DNA from: an uncultured Poribacteria bacterium
GTDB lineage: Bacteria; Poribacteria; WGA-4E; WGA-3G
Assembly: GCA_951813545.1 (NCBI GenBank)
Contig: OX638352.1
Location: forward strand, 5,365,966-5,429,965
Direction of reading: 5' to 3'
DNA length: 64,000 nt
Shown: positions 45,582 through 53,830 of the stretch, one piece after another
Numbering within the stretch: position 1 is the first letter of the stretch
How the letters are laid out: the number at the start of each line of letters is the position of its first letter
Program-made: the position numbers and the translations under genes
Notes under the pieces: model-generated
Told to the model about the DNA's origin: nothing
The model's input: only the letters and a program-made list of their open reading frames with translations
Database searches by the model: none

Positions 45582-45582
45582 A

Positions 45583-46095
45583 ACAGGAAACCAAATATCT
45601 GTTCGCTTCTTGAATATAGATAACGAGTTTGCAGCAATTTCACCTGACGGTCAGACGATTGTCACACACGAATACTGGCAAAGGAAAATAACGCAGTTGT
45701 GGGATGTGAACGCAAGGCGCGCACGTTCTACCCTAAAGGAACCATCAAAGAAAAAGCAAAACTCAAGGCACAGATCCGAGTTCCGAGCAGGATTCACTTT
45801 CTCGCCTGACAGCACAACCGTAGCAAACGGCACCCAAAACAACGCAATTATTCTTGAGCCGAGGGCAATAGTGAGCCAGTTGCTATTTTCAATGGATGGC
45901 AAAATCCTTGTTAGCGGCAACGGAAGAGGCATCATCCAACTGTGGGATGTCCACACGGGTAGGCTTTTGTCCACACACACAGGTCATACAAGCCTAATAT
46001 CAATGCTGTTATTTTCACCAGATGGAAAAACGCTTGCAAGCGGAGGCACCGATGCCACAATCCTTCTCTGGGATTGGGAAACATTCAACAAATAG
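45583..46095 (+). pseudogene. WD40 gene fragment, 3' side of the island
   Basis: From 45583 the frame reads TGNQISVRFLNIDNEFAAIS then PDGQTIVTHEYWQRK and further blades to HTGHTSLISMLLFSPDGKTL and a typical end TILLWDWETFNK. It has no start of its own; the frame runs open upstream through island sequence. It continues exactly where the fragment ending at 38928 (WNSVQL) stops, missing only about WD.. of one blade. Confidence 0.75.
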
Positions 46096-46189
46096 CCATC
46101 AGTCGTCAGTTATCAGCTATCAGCAAAGAGGTACTCTTACCGACAACTTGTAGCCATTTACGATAAGGCAAACGAGCAGATTTCCTTTC

Positions 46190-47626
46190 CTACATCTCTG
46201 CCAACCTCTTTTGAAGCCATCGCGTCATCGGTGCATGTCCCGGATCGCAGACCTCAATGAAATGCCCCGGTAAGGGTTGACCGATTAATGCCTCTACATC
46301 TCGTCGCCGTTCCGCAACGACTGTCGGATGGTCACTCGCGACGTTCACCTTCTCTTCAGGGTCGTTCCGAACATCAAAGAGTTCATCACCCTTCTCATCA
46401 TTATAGCCCACCGAAGTACAGAAGTTCCAATGGTCATCGCGGACACTGACGCGTCCACGCGCATTGCCTGTAGCAAAGCCAGCCCAACCGGTGATAATCC
46501 GTTCTCGGAGAAATGCCTTCTCCTGCGTAACGAGTTGCCACATATCCTGACCGTCCGTCCAATCACACGGAATGCCAAGCTGATTCAGAAGCGTAGGCAT
46601 CAGATCGTGGTTCTGCACAAACGCGAAAATCTCCTTGTCATTCGGTCCCTCCGGATGCCGAACCATGAGATTGAGTTGGGTATTGAAAGGATGCAGTTTG
46701 TTCGCGCCTTTCCCGAAACTTCCGTGGTCTCGGAGTTGCGTTCCGTGGTCGGACATTAGTACAACCAACGTCTCGTCCTTGATGTTCAGCTGCTCTATCT
46801 TGTCGAGTAGCACACCGACCCATTTATCAACAAACGTTACCTCGCCGAGGTAGAGAGCCTCAATGCGGCGCAGTTCATCTTCTGTAGGCCCGTCACCTTC
46901 ATTCGCACTACCCGGTGTAATGAAATCCTTCCCCGAATAGTCAGAGAAATAAAGGTCTGCATAGGACTTCGGTGGATCCCAAGGTTCATGCGGATCGAAA
47001 CTATCCACCCACAAGAAGAATGGACCGACAGTATGATTATCCTCAAGCCAATCAGATGCGGCACGGAAGACACGCGCACAACTATAATCATCCTCCGATT
47101 GGCGATGTCGTTGCGACAATAGATAGTTGACAAGCCCAGCGTGTCGTTGCCAGTTGAGCGGTTCCCGGACATGCTTTTGGAGTTGCTCCTCAATCAACTT
47201 CGGATCGCCGCTGTGCCAGTTATCTGACTCCTGTCCACGGATGAAATCGAAATGCGCAAATCCGCGCGAGAAATTCATCGTCGGCTTGAACATGTGATAG
47301 GTATCAGCAATCAGTGATGTGAGGTAACCACGTTCCAGCAAAACCTCTGCGATCGTATCCTGTTCAGGTGGAATCTTATGCCAACCGGGTGCGTGGTGCC
47401 AATGTCCACGCCGATCGAAGTTGTATCTCCATGGAAAACTCCGCATCCCCGTAAAGTTGCCCCGACGTATCTGGAGTGTCGGTTGCCCTTCGCCAAATGC
47501 GCGTGTAAAGCGGACGCTCTCCGATGCCAAGGCATCAAGGTTTGGCGTTTGCACGTGGCTATATTTCTTGCCTGCGCCGATGATGTCCGCACGAAAGGTG
47601 TCTAAACAGATACAGACAATATTCAT
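46190..47626 (-). CDS. Sulfatase-like hydrolase lacking the CxPxR motif
   Basis: A 478-aa alkaline-phosphatase-superfamily protein: metal motif VCICLDTFRADIIGAG at the N-terminus, SFDPHEPWDPP, and VVLMSDHGTQLRDHGSFGKG for the second metal site. At the position of the sulfatase CxPxR signature it reads EGQPTLQIRRGNFTG, so the cysteine (or serine) that becomes formylglycine is absent. A threonine may serve as nucleophile, as in some phosphodiesterases, or the substrate is not a sulfate ester. No signal peptide. Transcribed 3 bp after pyrF. Confidence 0.85.
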   Translation of the reverse strand: MNIVCICLDTFRADIIGAGKKYSHVQTPNLDALASESVRFTRAFGEGQPTLQIRRGNFTGMRSFPWRYNFDRRGHWHHAPGWHKIPPEQDTIAEVLLERGYLTSLIADTYHMFKPTMNFSRGFAHFDFIRGQESDNWHSGDPKLIEEQLQKHVREPLNWQRHAGLVNYLLSQRHRQSEDDYSCARVFRAASDWLEDNHTVGPFFLWVDSFDPHEPWDPPKSYADLYFSDYSGKDFITPGSANEGDGPTEDELRRIEALYLGEVTFVDKWVGVLLDKIEQLNIKDETLVVLMSDHGTQLRDHGSFGKGANKLHPFNTQLNLMVRHPEGPNDKEIFAFVQNHDLMPTLLNQLGIPCDWTDGQDMWQLVTQEKAFLRERIITGWAGFATGNARGRVSVRDDHWNFCTSVGYNDEKGDELFDVRNDPEEKVNVASDHPTVVAERRRDVEALIGQPLPGHFIEVCDPGHAPMTRWLQKRLAEM

Positions 47627-47629
47627 AAT

Positions 47630-48343
47630 TTACGCCTCTCTCATTTCATCAAGGATCATTTCGGCAGCTTCCAACGGATCCTCCGCCTCAATAATGGGTC
47701 TGCCGACAACAATGTAATCTGCGCCTCGATTAATTGCTTCTGCTGGCGTGGTGATGCGACGTTGGTCGCCAGTCTCCGCCCATTCTGGTCGAATGCCCGG
47801 TGTCACAATCAAAAAGTTATCGCCGCACGCCTTCCGAATCGGTTCAATCTCTAACGGCGATGCGACGACACCGTCCAAGCCGGCTTCCTGTGCTAACTGT
47901 GCAAGATAGACGACCTGCTCTGAGAGCGTCCGTGCTGAGGCGAAACTCAACCGAAAACTGGTTTCTTCGATGCTTGTCAGAATGGTCACGCCGAGTAGGA
48001 TAGGTCTCGGTATGTTTGCTTCGTATACGGCATCATCTGCGCTGGCTCTTGCTGCCTTCATCATCATAAGTCCACCGGAGGCGTGCATGTTAATCATATT
48101 TGCGCCGTGTTTCGTCATCATGCCGACATCGCGTGCCACTGTGTTCGGGATGTCGTGGAATTTCAGGTCAACAAAGGTTTTATGTCCGTTCTGCTCGAAC
48201 CACGGAAAAGCTTCCATCCCAAGCGCACTGAACGCCTGAAAGCCCATTTTAAACCAACGGACTACATCCATAAGCGTTCCAGATAGCCAATCAATATCTT
48301 CACCATCATCCGTATCCAATGCGACGATTAATCTGTCTTTCAA
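47630..48343 (-). CDS. pyrF: Orotidine-5'-phosphate decarboxylase
   Basis: A 237-aa enzyme making UMP, the last step of de novo pyrimidine synthesis. LIVALDTDD opens the barrel; the catalytic KFHDIPNTV stretch is present as VDLKFHDIPNTVARDVG. VVASPLEI, IVTPGIRP and DYIVVGRPI complete the phosphate-binding part. Length fits the family. It sits 3 bp upstream of the sulfatase-like gene in a probable operon, though no functional tie is evident. Confidence 0.93.
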   Translation of the reverse strand: MKDRLIVALDTDDGEDIDWLSGTLMDVVRWFKMGFQAFSALGMEAFPWFEQNGHKTFVDLKFHDIPNTVARDVGMMTKHGANMINMHASGGLMMMKAARASADDAVYEANIPRPILLGVTILTSIEETSFRLSFASARTLSEQVVYLAQLAQEAGLDGVVASPLEIEPIRKACGDNFLIVTPGIRPEWAETGDQRRITTPAEAINRGADYIVVGRPIIEAEDPLEAAEMILDEMREA

Positions 48344-48436
48344 TTTTCTAATCTCCTGTGTAGGGGTGACGCGCTTTGTCTATTGTCTAACGCAAAGCGT
48401 TCTTTTGTCAGGATTATTGGAACACATGGTTTTCAT

Positions 48437-48742
48437 TCATTCAAGTTCCGCTAACTCTGGAATGTGTTTATGCTCATAATTTTCAATGAGCCCAAAAACG
48501 AATAGCATCAATGGAGTAAGGAGATGATCTTCGTCGTCACGTACCACTTCCGTTAATTCTCCGAGTAGGACTACCAATTGCTCGTAATCGTTTTCTGTTA
48601 AGGCTACGATGGTGTTATCTTGGCATTTGCCAATTGCATCGTTTAAAATGTCCAATGCTGCAAAGGATCGAGAGCTACTCGGAATATTGTGATCAAATTT
48701 AACTTGCGCTACATTAAGCACAGCATGTTTTTCGGTAGACAT
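48437..48742 (-). CDS. HigA-like antitoxin lacking the HTH domain
   Basis: A 101-aa product from ATG 48742 (AGGAG upstream). The C-terminal part PLMLFVFGLIENYEHKHIPE matches the segment that precedes the helix-turn-helix in HigA antitoxins, but the protein ends at ELAELE without the DNA-binding domain. The region after the stop shows no HTH in any frame. It is downstream of the HigB gene (42 bp). It may still neutralise the toxin but would not be expected to autoregulate through its own HTH. Confidence 0.6.
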   Translation of the reverse strand: MSTEKHAVLNVAQVKFDHNIPSSSRSFAALDILNDAIGKCQDNTIVALTENDYEQLVVLLGELTEVVRDDEDHLLTPLMLFVFGLIENYEHKHIPELAELE

Positions 48743-48784
48743 AGTATACTCCTGCATTTATCAATAGCAGACTAATAATGTTTC

Positions 48785-49066
48785 TCAAGGTCTCCACTTA
48801 TCATATTCAGCGTGGGTTAACACATGACGAATAAACACGACCTGCTGGTCATAGTGGATAGTCGCGATGAGGCAAGCCTTGTTCCCTCCAATATTGAAAA
48901 CAGTCCAACCTTCAACTCGGTCAGCGTGAGGAAAAACTTCACGCAACTCTGCGATTGAACGGAAATTTCTTCCGCGTATCAATCTATACCAATGGTCGAG
49001 TGCCGATCTGGTGTTCGGATGGTTTTGTGCAAAATCCCTCAATAGTGTGTACGGACCTGTACGCAT
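48785..49066 (-). CDS. HigB-type mRNA interferase toxin
   Basis: A 93-aa protein of the HigB_toxin group: HPNTRSALDHWYRLIRGRNF, VFPHADRVEGWTVFNIGGNK and YDQQVVFIRHVLTHAEYDKW. These are conserved residues of ribosome-dependent RelE/HigB RNases. The gene precedes its antitoxin, as usual in hig systems. It follows argH by 21 bp on the same strand. Confidence 0.85.
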   Translation of the reverse strand: MRTGPYTLLRDFAQNHPNTRSALDHWYRLIRGRNFRSIAELREVFPHADRVEGWTVFNIGGNKACLIATIHYDQQVVFIRHVLTHAEYDKWRP

Positions 49067-49087
49067 TGATTCTTTGTATTTCTCCTT

Positions 49088-50596
49088 TTACGATATTATC
49101 TCAACCGGCACTCCCAAAATTTCATCAACAATTCGTAAGGTCTCCCGGTGGGCATCTTCAATTTGGGTCTGACAATTATAGATATGCGATGCGATCTCAT
49201 TGAGTTGTGCTTCAAAATTAGCTATCATCCGATGAACTTCCGCGGGCGATGTCCCACCGAGGCTCTGGTTATTCTGAATCGCCAATTCCGCATCAAGGAT
49301 CTGTTTCAGCTGGGAAATCGGTATGTCAATCTCTTTCTGTTTCAAGAGTTTTTGGGTTAGTTCCCAATCGGTGAACGTCTTTTCTTGCGCTACAAGTTCT
49401 CCGACAAGCCATCCCACAATCTCGTGGCACTCCCGAAAACTGATCTGATGCTCTTTAACGAGATAGTTCGCCAACTCGGTTGCCGTCGCGAAGTTCGCAT
49501 TCGCCAATTCAGCCATCCGCTCCGTCTTGAAATCTGTCGTCTTGAGGAGTTCCGGTAGCAGCCCAAGACACGCCTTCACAACATCAAACGCCTCCCACAA
49601 CGGCGGTTTATCCTCCTGAAAATCACGGTTGTAGCCCATCGGCAATCCCTTGAGGTTTGTCAAGAGGTCGAGCAATGCCCCGTAGACGCGTCCTGTACGA
49701 CCCCGCGTAAGTTCTGCGATGTCCGGATTCTTCTTCTGTGGCATGATGGAACTCCCAAAACTATATGCATCGTCAAGCGTCGCCATCCCAAATTCATAAG
49801 TCGTCCAATAGACGATTTCTTCACTAATTCGTGAGAGATTCGCCATCACGAGCGATAACGCGAAAAGCGTCTCTGCGATAAAATCTCGACTACTGATAAC
49901 ATCTAAGGTGTGTTCGTGTGGCGCATCGAAACCGAGCAGTTTCGTTGTCAATTCTCGGTCAATAGGGAAAGTCGTGCCAGCCAAAGCACAAGCACCCAAT
50001 GGGTTCGTATTGACAAGTGCGTATGCAGACTTCAGGCGTTTCTGATCGCGTAGGAACATGCTCACGTAAGCCGTTGCCCAGAAACCGAGACTAATTGGTT
50101 GTGCGTGCTGCGTATGCGTATAACCCGGCATCACAGTGTCAGCGTGTGCTTTCGCAATCTGTAGGAACGCTTCGCATAACGTGGAGAGACCCCGCTGAAT
50201 ATTGAGAATCTCATCGCGGATGTAGAGGTGTGCATCCACGAGCACCTGATCGTTCCGAGAACGAGCAGTGTGAAGTTTGCCCCCGAATTCACGCCCAGCG
50301 TTCTCAATCAGATACGATTCGACGTTCATGTGCACGTCCTCTTTATTCGGATCAAGCGTAAAATTGCCGTTCTGAAAATCTTCTTCCGCCTTTCGGAGCC
50401 AGCGTAAAATCTCGCGTAGATCGGCATCCGAGATAATCCCTTGCCGAGCGAGCATAATCGCATGCGCTTGGCTTCCCCAAATATCGTATCCGATGAGGCG
50501 CGTATCGGCTTCAATGGAGTGCGTGAAGGCTATTGTTTCTGTGGTGAGGCTTGTGCTAAAACGTCCGCCCCAAAGTGTTTTTTTGGGTTTTCCCAT
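49088..50596 (-). CDS. argH: Argininosuccinate lyase
   Basis: A 502-aa enzyme of arginine synthesis (argininosuccinate to arginine plus fumarate). MGKPKKTLWGGRFS start, HTARSRNDQVLVD, GYTHTQHAQPISLG and the superfamily signature GSSIMPQKKNPD are present. About 40 residues longer than typical, mostly at the C-terminus. It starts 2 bp after a small DUF2281-like gene. No other arginine genes are in the window. Confidence 0.95.
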   Translation of the reverse strand: MGKPKKTLWGGRFSTSLTTETIAFTHSIEADTRLIGYDIWGSQAHAIMLARQGIISDADLREILRWLRKAEEDFQNGNFTLDPNKEDVHMNVESYLIENAGREFGGKLHTARSRNDQVLVDAHLYIRDEILNIQRGLSTLCEAFLQIAKAHADTVMPGYTHTQHAQPISLGFWATAYVSMFLRDQKRLKSAYALVNTNPLGACALAGTTFPIDRELTTKLLGFDAPHEHTLDVISSRDFIAETLFALSLVMANLSRISEEIVYWTTYEFGMATLDDAYSFGSSIMPQKKNPDIAELTRGRTGRVYGALLDLLTNLKGLPMGYNRDFQEDKPPLWEAFDVVKACLGLLPELLKTTDFKTERMAELANANFATATELANYLVKEHQISFRECHEIVGWLVGELVAQEKTFTDWELTQKLLKQKEIDIPISQLKQILDAELAIQNNQSLGGTSPAEVHRMIANFEAQLNEIASHIYNCQTQIEDAHRETLRIVDEILGVPVEIIS

Positions 50597-50598
50597 AT

Positions 50599-50853
50599 TT
50601 ATTTTTCAAAGCGAGGCGGTTTTCGCGCCGGTTCCCGTGGGGGTATCTCAAGTTCCACTCCGCCAAAAGGTTTGAACATTTCGTGGATCGCCGTTCCCAG
50701 ATTTTGTGATGGAATTTCGTGATCAGAAGAGACATTTTGCGTCTCTGCATCTTGAAGATAAACGAGATAATCAACAGCAGATTTGAGTTTTTCGGTAGAG
50801 AGCTGCCTGATTAACCTAACTGCCTGCTGTTGCAAATCAACTTTTCGCATCAT
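50599..50853 (-). CDS. Small DUF2281-like protein
   Basis: 84 aa; two adjacent ATG codons (50853 and 50850) follow AAGGAGG, and the second has the better spacing. VRLIRQLSTEKLKSAVDYLV and YLQDAE resemble the N-terminus of DUF2281-type putative antitoxins. The Pro/Glu-rich tail (IPPREPARKPPRFEK) is unremarkable. It has no toxin partner nearby. Confidence 0.6.
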   Translation of the reverse strand: MMRKVDLQQQAVRLIRQLSTEKLKSAVDYLVYLQDAETQNVSSDHEIPSQNLGTAIHEMFKPFGGVELEIPPREPARKPPRFEK

Positions 50854-50895
50854 GAACCTCCTTAGCTTTTCAGAGATAAAGACATAATTCGTCTG

Positions 50896-51750
50896 CTACA
50901 CAACCTGCGGCGGACGGCGTATCGACATCGGTTGGATAATTTTGCGTTGGTCTGGTGTCAAACGTGCCAATAATTCCTCTGAATGCGGATAGTCAAAACG
51001 TTCACGGACATATCTCGGAGAATAACGATAGACGATTGACCGACGATACCCTTCATTCGTCCGTTCTGCCGAACCGTGTGTAATCGCGTCTGTGAACATG
51101 ACGACATCGCCCGCCTTGAGATAAATTTCTTTCGTCCCGAAGGCTGTCCCTGCTGGTTTACCACTCACACCGTCGTAAACCAAGCCTTTCCCGTCAACTT
51201 TCAAACGCGGATGAATCTCCGTGCATTTATGACTACTCGGCACCAACACCGGCGCACCATCTCCGGGTCCAATATCGTTCAGCGCCATCAGGACGTTAAT
51301 CTGTCCGACCATCCATTCACCAGTATTCTCCTGTCGGAAGGTCAAGTAACTTAAGGGAACATGTCCACCACAGTGGATATGAATGAAACCACCGGGACCG
51401 CGGACGTTGAGGAAGTTCTCGTGGATAGAAAGTCCATTGACCTCGTGGACGTATTTCCTGCACAAACCGATCCATGACGGGTGGTCGATGAGTTTCTGAA
51501 AAACGTCGCCACCCTCAATGATATTCTGGAAGTTCACACCGTTCTCAATGTTGTAGGTATGCGTTTCGATATTCCCGATCCAGCGTGGAATCCGTCTGTC
51601 CTCGGTTTCTTCCTCCCAAGGATCTTCCACGTACGCCCAATGCGCATCAATCCACGCGTTCATTTCATCGAGATCGGTTTTCGAGATTGCGTTCTCTAAA
51701 ATTAGATAGCCTTGTAGGTCGAAGAGATAATCTTGTAACGCTTGGTCCAT
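50896..51750 (-). CDS. Phytanoyl-CoA dioxygenase family protein
   Basis: A 284-aa Fe(II)/2-oxoglutarate oxygenase, a family strongly expanded in Poribacteria. LFDLQGYLILENAISKTDLD at the N-terminus, FIHIHCGGHVPLSYL for part of the metal site, NDIGPGDGAPVLVPSSHK and VVMFTDAITHGSAERTNEGY with the distal histidine and the arginine in YRRSIVYRY for 2-oxoglutarate. It hydroxylates an unknown small molecule. It stands alone on the minus strand. Confidence 0.88.
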   Translation of the reverse strand: MDQALQDYLFDLQGYLILENAISKTDLDEMNAWIDAHWAYVEDPWEEETEDRRIPRWIGNIETHTYNIENGVNFQNIIEGGDVFQKLIDHPSWIGLCRKYVHEVNGLSIHENFLNVRGPGGFIHIHCGGHVPLSYLTFRQENTGEWMVGQINVLMALNDIGPGDGAPVLVPSSHKCTEIHPRLKVDGKGLVYDGVSGKPAGTAFGTKEIYLKAGDVVMFTDAITHGSAERTNEGYRRSIVYRYSPRYVRERFDYPHSEELLARLTPDQRKIIQPMSIRRPPQVV

Positions 51751-51849
51751 GTTCCGTCTCCTTAGTCGGTAGATGCGGTTTCATAAAGGTAAAATTCAAT
51801 GCGGTCAGATGAAGATTAATTTATTAATTTAGTATGCCATAGCCATATC

Positions 51850-51889
51850 CGGTGCGGGAAACACCCCAGCAAAAACACCGCACCTACCG
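51850..51889. repeat. GGTGCGG hairpin repeat, copy 2, loop replaced by AAACACCC motif
   Basis: The arms GGTGCGG (51851-51857) and CCGCACC (51878-51884) are kept, and TACCG follows as in other copies. The normal TTTCCTAA-type centre is replaced by GAAACACCCCAGCAAAAACA. The same motif is at 17283, 19471 and 22700. Confidence 0.65.
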
Positions 51890-51959
51890 TGCCTGTGGAA
51901 ATATAGAATTACCGAATTATTTAGACTTCATTCAGCCCACTCATAGAATAATGCCGCGC

Positions 51960-52763
51960 CTACAGATACGCCTCCAATTCCATTTCGGTTGGTGTCGGCG
52001 TGGAGATACCTCCTTCAGGGACTTCCATCTTTGCTGTCCAGACAATCCCGTTGAGAATTAACTTACGGAATTGATCATTCCCCCAATTCTGATGGTAATG
52101 TCCACCGGTACATCCGAACCCACGCCCGCCATCTGGACGTTCGACACACCACCCCAAGTGCTGTGGTTCGCCCTTGGCAACCGAAGCACGGACTTGTGGA
52201 TTGCCACTGTATGGTCCATCGGGTCTTTTGAGCGTTGATGCAGGTGCAATCGCACTCAACACAGGTGTCACGCCCCGCATATTTTCACGAAACCGCATGT
52301 GATAATACCACTCATCTTTCAATGAAAATGGCTCCATTCCACGTGTTATCGGGTGTTCAGAAAATTCAGTAAACGTTGCTATCCAATAAGGATTCACCGA
52401 AAGGCCGGGTTCAAAGTAACCACCGATCCAGTCTAAGAAACAATCACCCGGCTTGCCCTTCGGCACCTCGACTGCAAAGTGTAACATTGCGAGTCCTATG
52501 CCCTGTGCCATCAATTCACTGATCTGATCAAGATGCGGGATGCTAAGATGCCCAGCACCACCGCCTGAATAAACAATAATAGCATCTGTATCGGTGAAAA
52601 TCGCTGGATCTTCGGGCCACCCCTGAGAGACCTCTGCCGCTACGCCGTCGACATTTTTGTTTAACTGCTCGGCAAGAAAGGCACACCCAGCGGGATGCTC
52701 ATGCGCGCCACTACCACGACTTCCACTTCCTGCTACCAAAACAATTCGAGATTTCTTTGCCAT
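51960..52763 (-). CDS. ThuA-like domain protein, paralogue 1
   Basis: A 267-aa protein; ATG 52763 follows GGAGGATCG, and upstream in-frame sequence belongs to the neighbour. The ThuA-like/GATase1 fold shows IVLVAGSGSRGSGAHEHPAG, DAIIVYSGGGAGHLSIPHLD and a C-terminal GRGFGCTGGHYHQNWGNDQF. ThuA-like proteins are linked to sugar utilisation, function uncertain. It is the same length as the upstream paralogue and about 80 percent identical by eye. Confidence 0.88.
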   Translation of the reverse strand: MAKKSRIVLVAGSGSRGSGAHEHPAGCAFLAEQLNKNVDGVAAEVSQGWPEDPAIFTDTDAIIVYSGGGAGHLSIPHLDQISELMAQGIGLAMLHFAVEVPKGKPGDCFLDWIGGYFEPGLSVNPYWIATFTEFSEHPITRGMEPFSLKDEWYYHMRFRENMRGVTPVLSAIAPASTLKRPDGPYSGNPQVRASVAKGEPQHLGWCVERPDGGRGFGCTGGHYHQNWGNDQFRKLILNGIVWTAKMEVPEGGISTPTPTEMELEAYL

Positions 52764-52806
52764 ATTTTTTCGATCCTCCAGCAGAATTACCCAAATCACT
52801 CTAAAA

Positions 52807-53610
52807 CTACAGATATGCATCCAATTCTGCTTCGGTCGGGGTCGGCGTAGAGATACCGTCCTCAGGGATCTCCATCTTCGCTGTCCACACGATACCGTTG
52901 AGAATGAATTTACGAAGTTGATCGTCCGCCCAATTCCGATGGAGATGTCCGCCGGTAAATCCGAATCCACGACCGCCATCTGGACGCTCTACACACCACC
53001 CTAAATGCTGTGGTTCACCGTTTGCCACCGATGCACGCACGTGTGGATTCCCACTATGCGGTCCGTCGGGTCTTTCGAGCGTTGATTCAGGGGCAATTGC
53101 ACTCAGCACAGGTGTCACACCTTCCATATTTTCACGAAACCGCATGTGATAATACCACTCGTCTTCCAATGAAAACGGCTCTATCCCGCGTGTTATAGGG
53201 TGATTAGGAAAACCAGTAAACGTCGCTGTCCAGTACGGATTGACTGAAAGGTGCGTCTCAAAGTAGCCACCGATCCAATCCAAAAAGCGATCTCCTGGTT
53301 CACCCTTCGGCACTTCGACTGCATAGTGCAACATCGCAAGTCCCATGCCCTGATCCATCAATCCAGAGATTTGTTCAAGGTGTGGAATGCTGAGGTGTCC
53401 GGCACCACCATCTGAATAAACAATGATTGCATCTGTATCTGCGAAAGTTGCCGGATTCTCAGGCCACCCTTGAGAAACAACGGCTTCCACACCGTCCATA
53501 GTTTCGTTCAACTGATCCGCGAGAAAGGCACACCCACCCGGATGCTCATGCGAACCACCACCATGACTTGCTTTTCCTGCCACCATAACAATTCGAGATT
53601 TTCTTGACAT
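52807..53610 (-). CDS. ThuA-like domain protein, paralogue 2
   Basis: A 267-aa protein; ATG 53610 follows GGAGGAC. Same motifs as the downstream paralogue: IVMVAGKASHGGGSHEHPGG, DAIIVYSDGGAGHLSIPHLE and GRGFGFTGGHLHRNWADDQL. The two form a tandem duplication with a 43-bp gap. The IS4-type element at 53684 is inserted 74 bp upstream of its start, where the promoter would be expected. Confidence 0.88.
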   Translation of the reverse strand: MSRKSRIVMVAGKASHGGGSHEHPGGCAFLADQLNETMDGVEAVVSQGWPENPATFADTDAIIVYSDGGAGHLSIPHLEQISGLMDQGMGLAMLHYAVEVPKGEPGDRFLDWIGGYFETHLSVNPYWTATFTGFPNHPITRGIEPFSLEDEWYYHMRFRENMEGVTPVLSAIAPESTLERPDGPHSGNPHVRASVANGEPQHLGWCVERPDGGRGFGFTGGHLHRNWADDQLRKFILNGIVWTAKMEIPEDGISTPTPTEAELDAYL

Positions 53611-53766
53611 ACTTTTAAGTCCTCCGTTCGGAATATCTATCAGTTTACCATATCCTACGCCTTTTTGGCAATCCAATAAACCCGCTCATCTGCCCCCATT
53701 TTTTGTAGAGGTTTTGTGGTGAAAGGTTTGAGATGGAAAAGTTGTTGGAAAGTCAGGGGTGTTCTG

Positions 53767-53830
53767 ATAAAATACCTCCTTACAATGTCTGACTTACCCG
53801 GCAAGGTTTATCTGTAAGGAGGTATTTTAT
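53767..53830 (+). promoter_or_regulatory. RBS-sequestering inverted repeat before transposase
   Basis: ATAAAATACCTCCTTACA (53767-53784) is perfectly complementary to TGTAAGGAGGTATTTTAT (53813-53830). The right arm contains the ribosome-binding site and the first bases of the start codon (53829). A transcript entering from outside would form this 18-bp hairpin and block translation; transcripts starting inside the left arm would not. Confidence 0.75.

Larger units (their letters stand above)
38929..45582. mobile_element. 6.65-kb island inserted in a WD40 gene
   Basis: The left border is at the WD40 codon ending 38928 and the right border at 45583. The island carries, all on the plus strand, a kinase remnant, two glycosyltransferases, a glycoside hydrolase-dockerin cassette, two unknowns, a small ORF and a zinc lipoprotein peptidase. 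The first gene lacks its N-terminus and the last gene stops 1 bp before the right border. No integrase, transposase or clear terminal repeats are visible, so the mechanism is unknown; phage or cluster transfer is possible. Confidence 0.6.

Noticed and set aside
38929..45582. Island as a prophage
   Set aside because: The kinase and glycosyltransferases occur in phages, but there is no capsid, terminase, tail or integrase gene.
38913..45586. GAACAG on both sides of the island as a target-site duplication
   Set aside because: Only 6 bp, not exactly at both borders, and joining at this sequence does not restore the WD40 frame.
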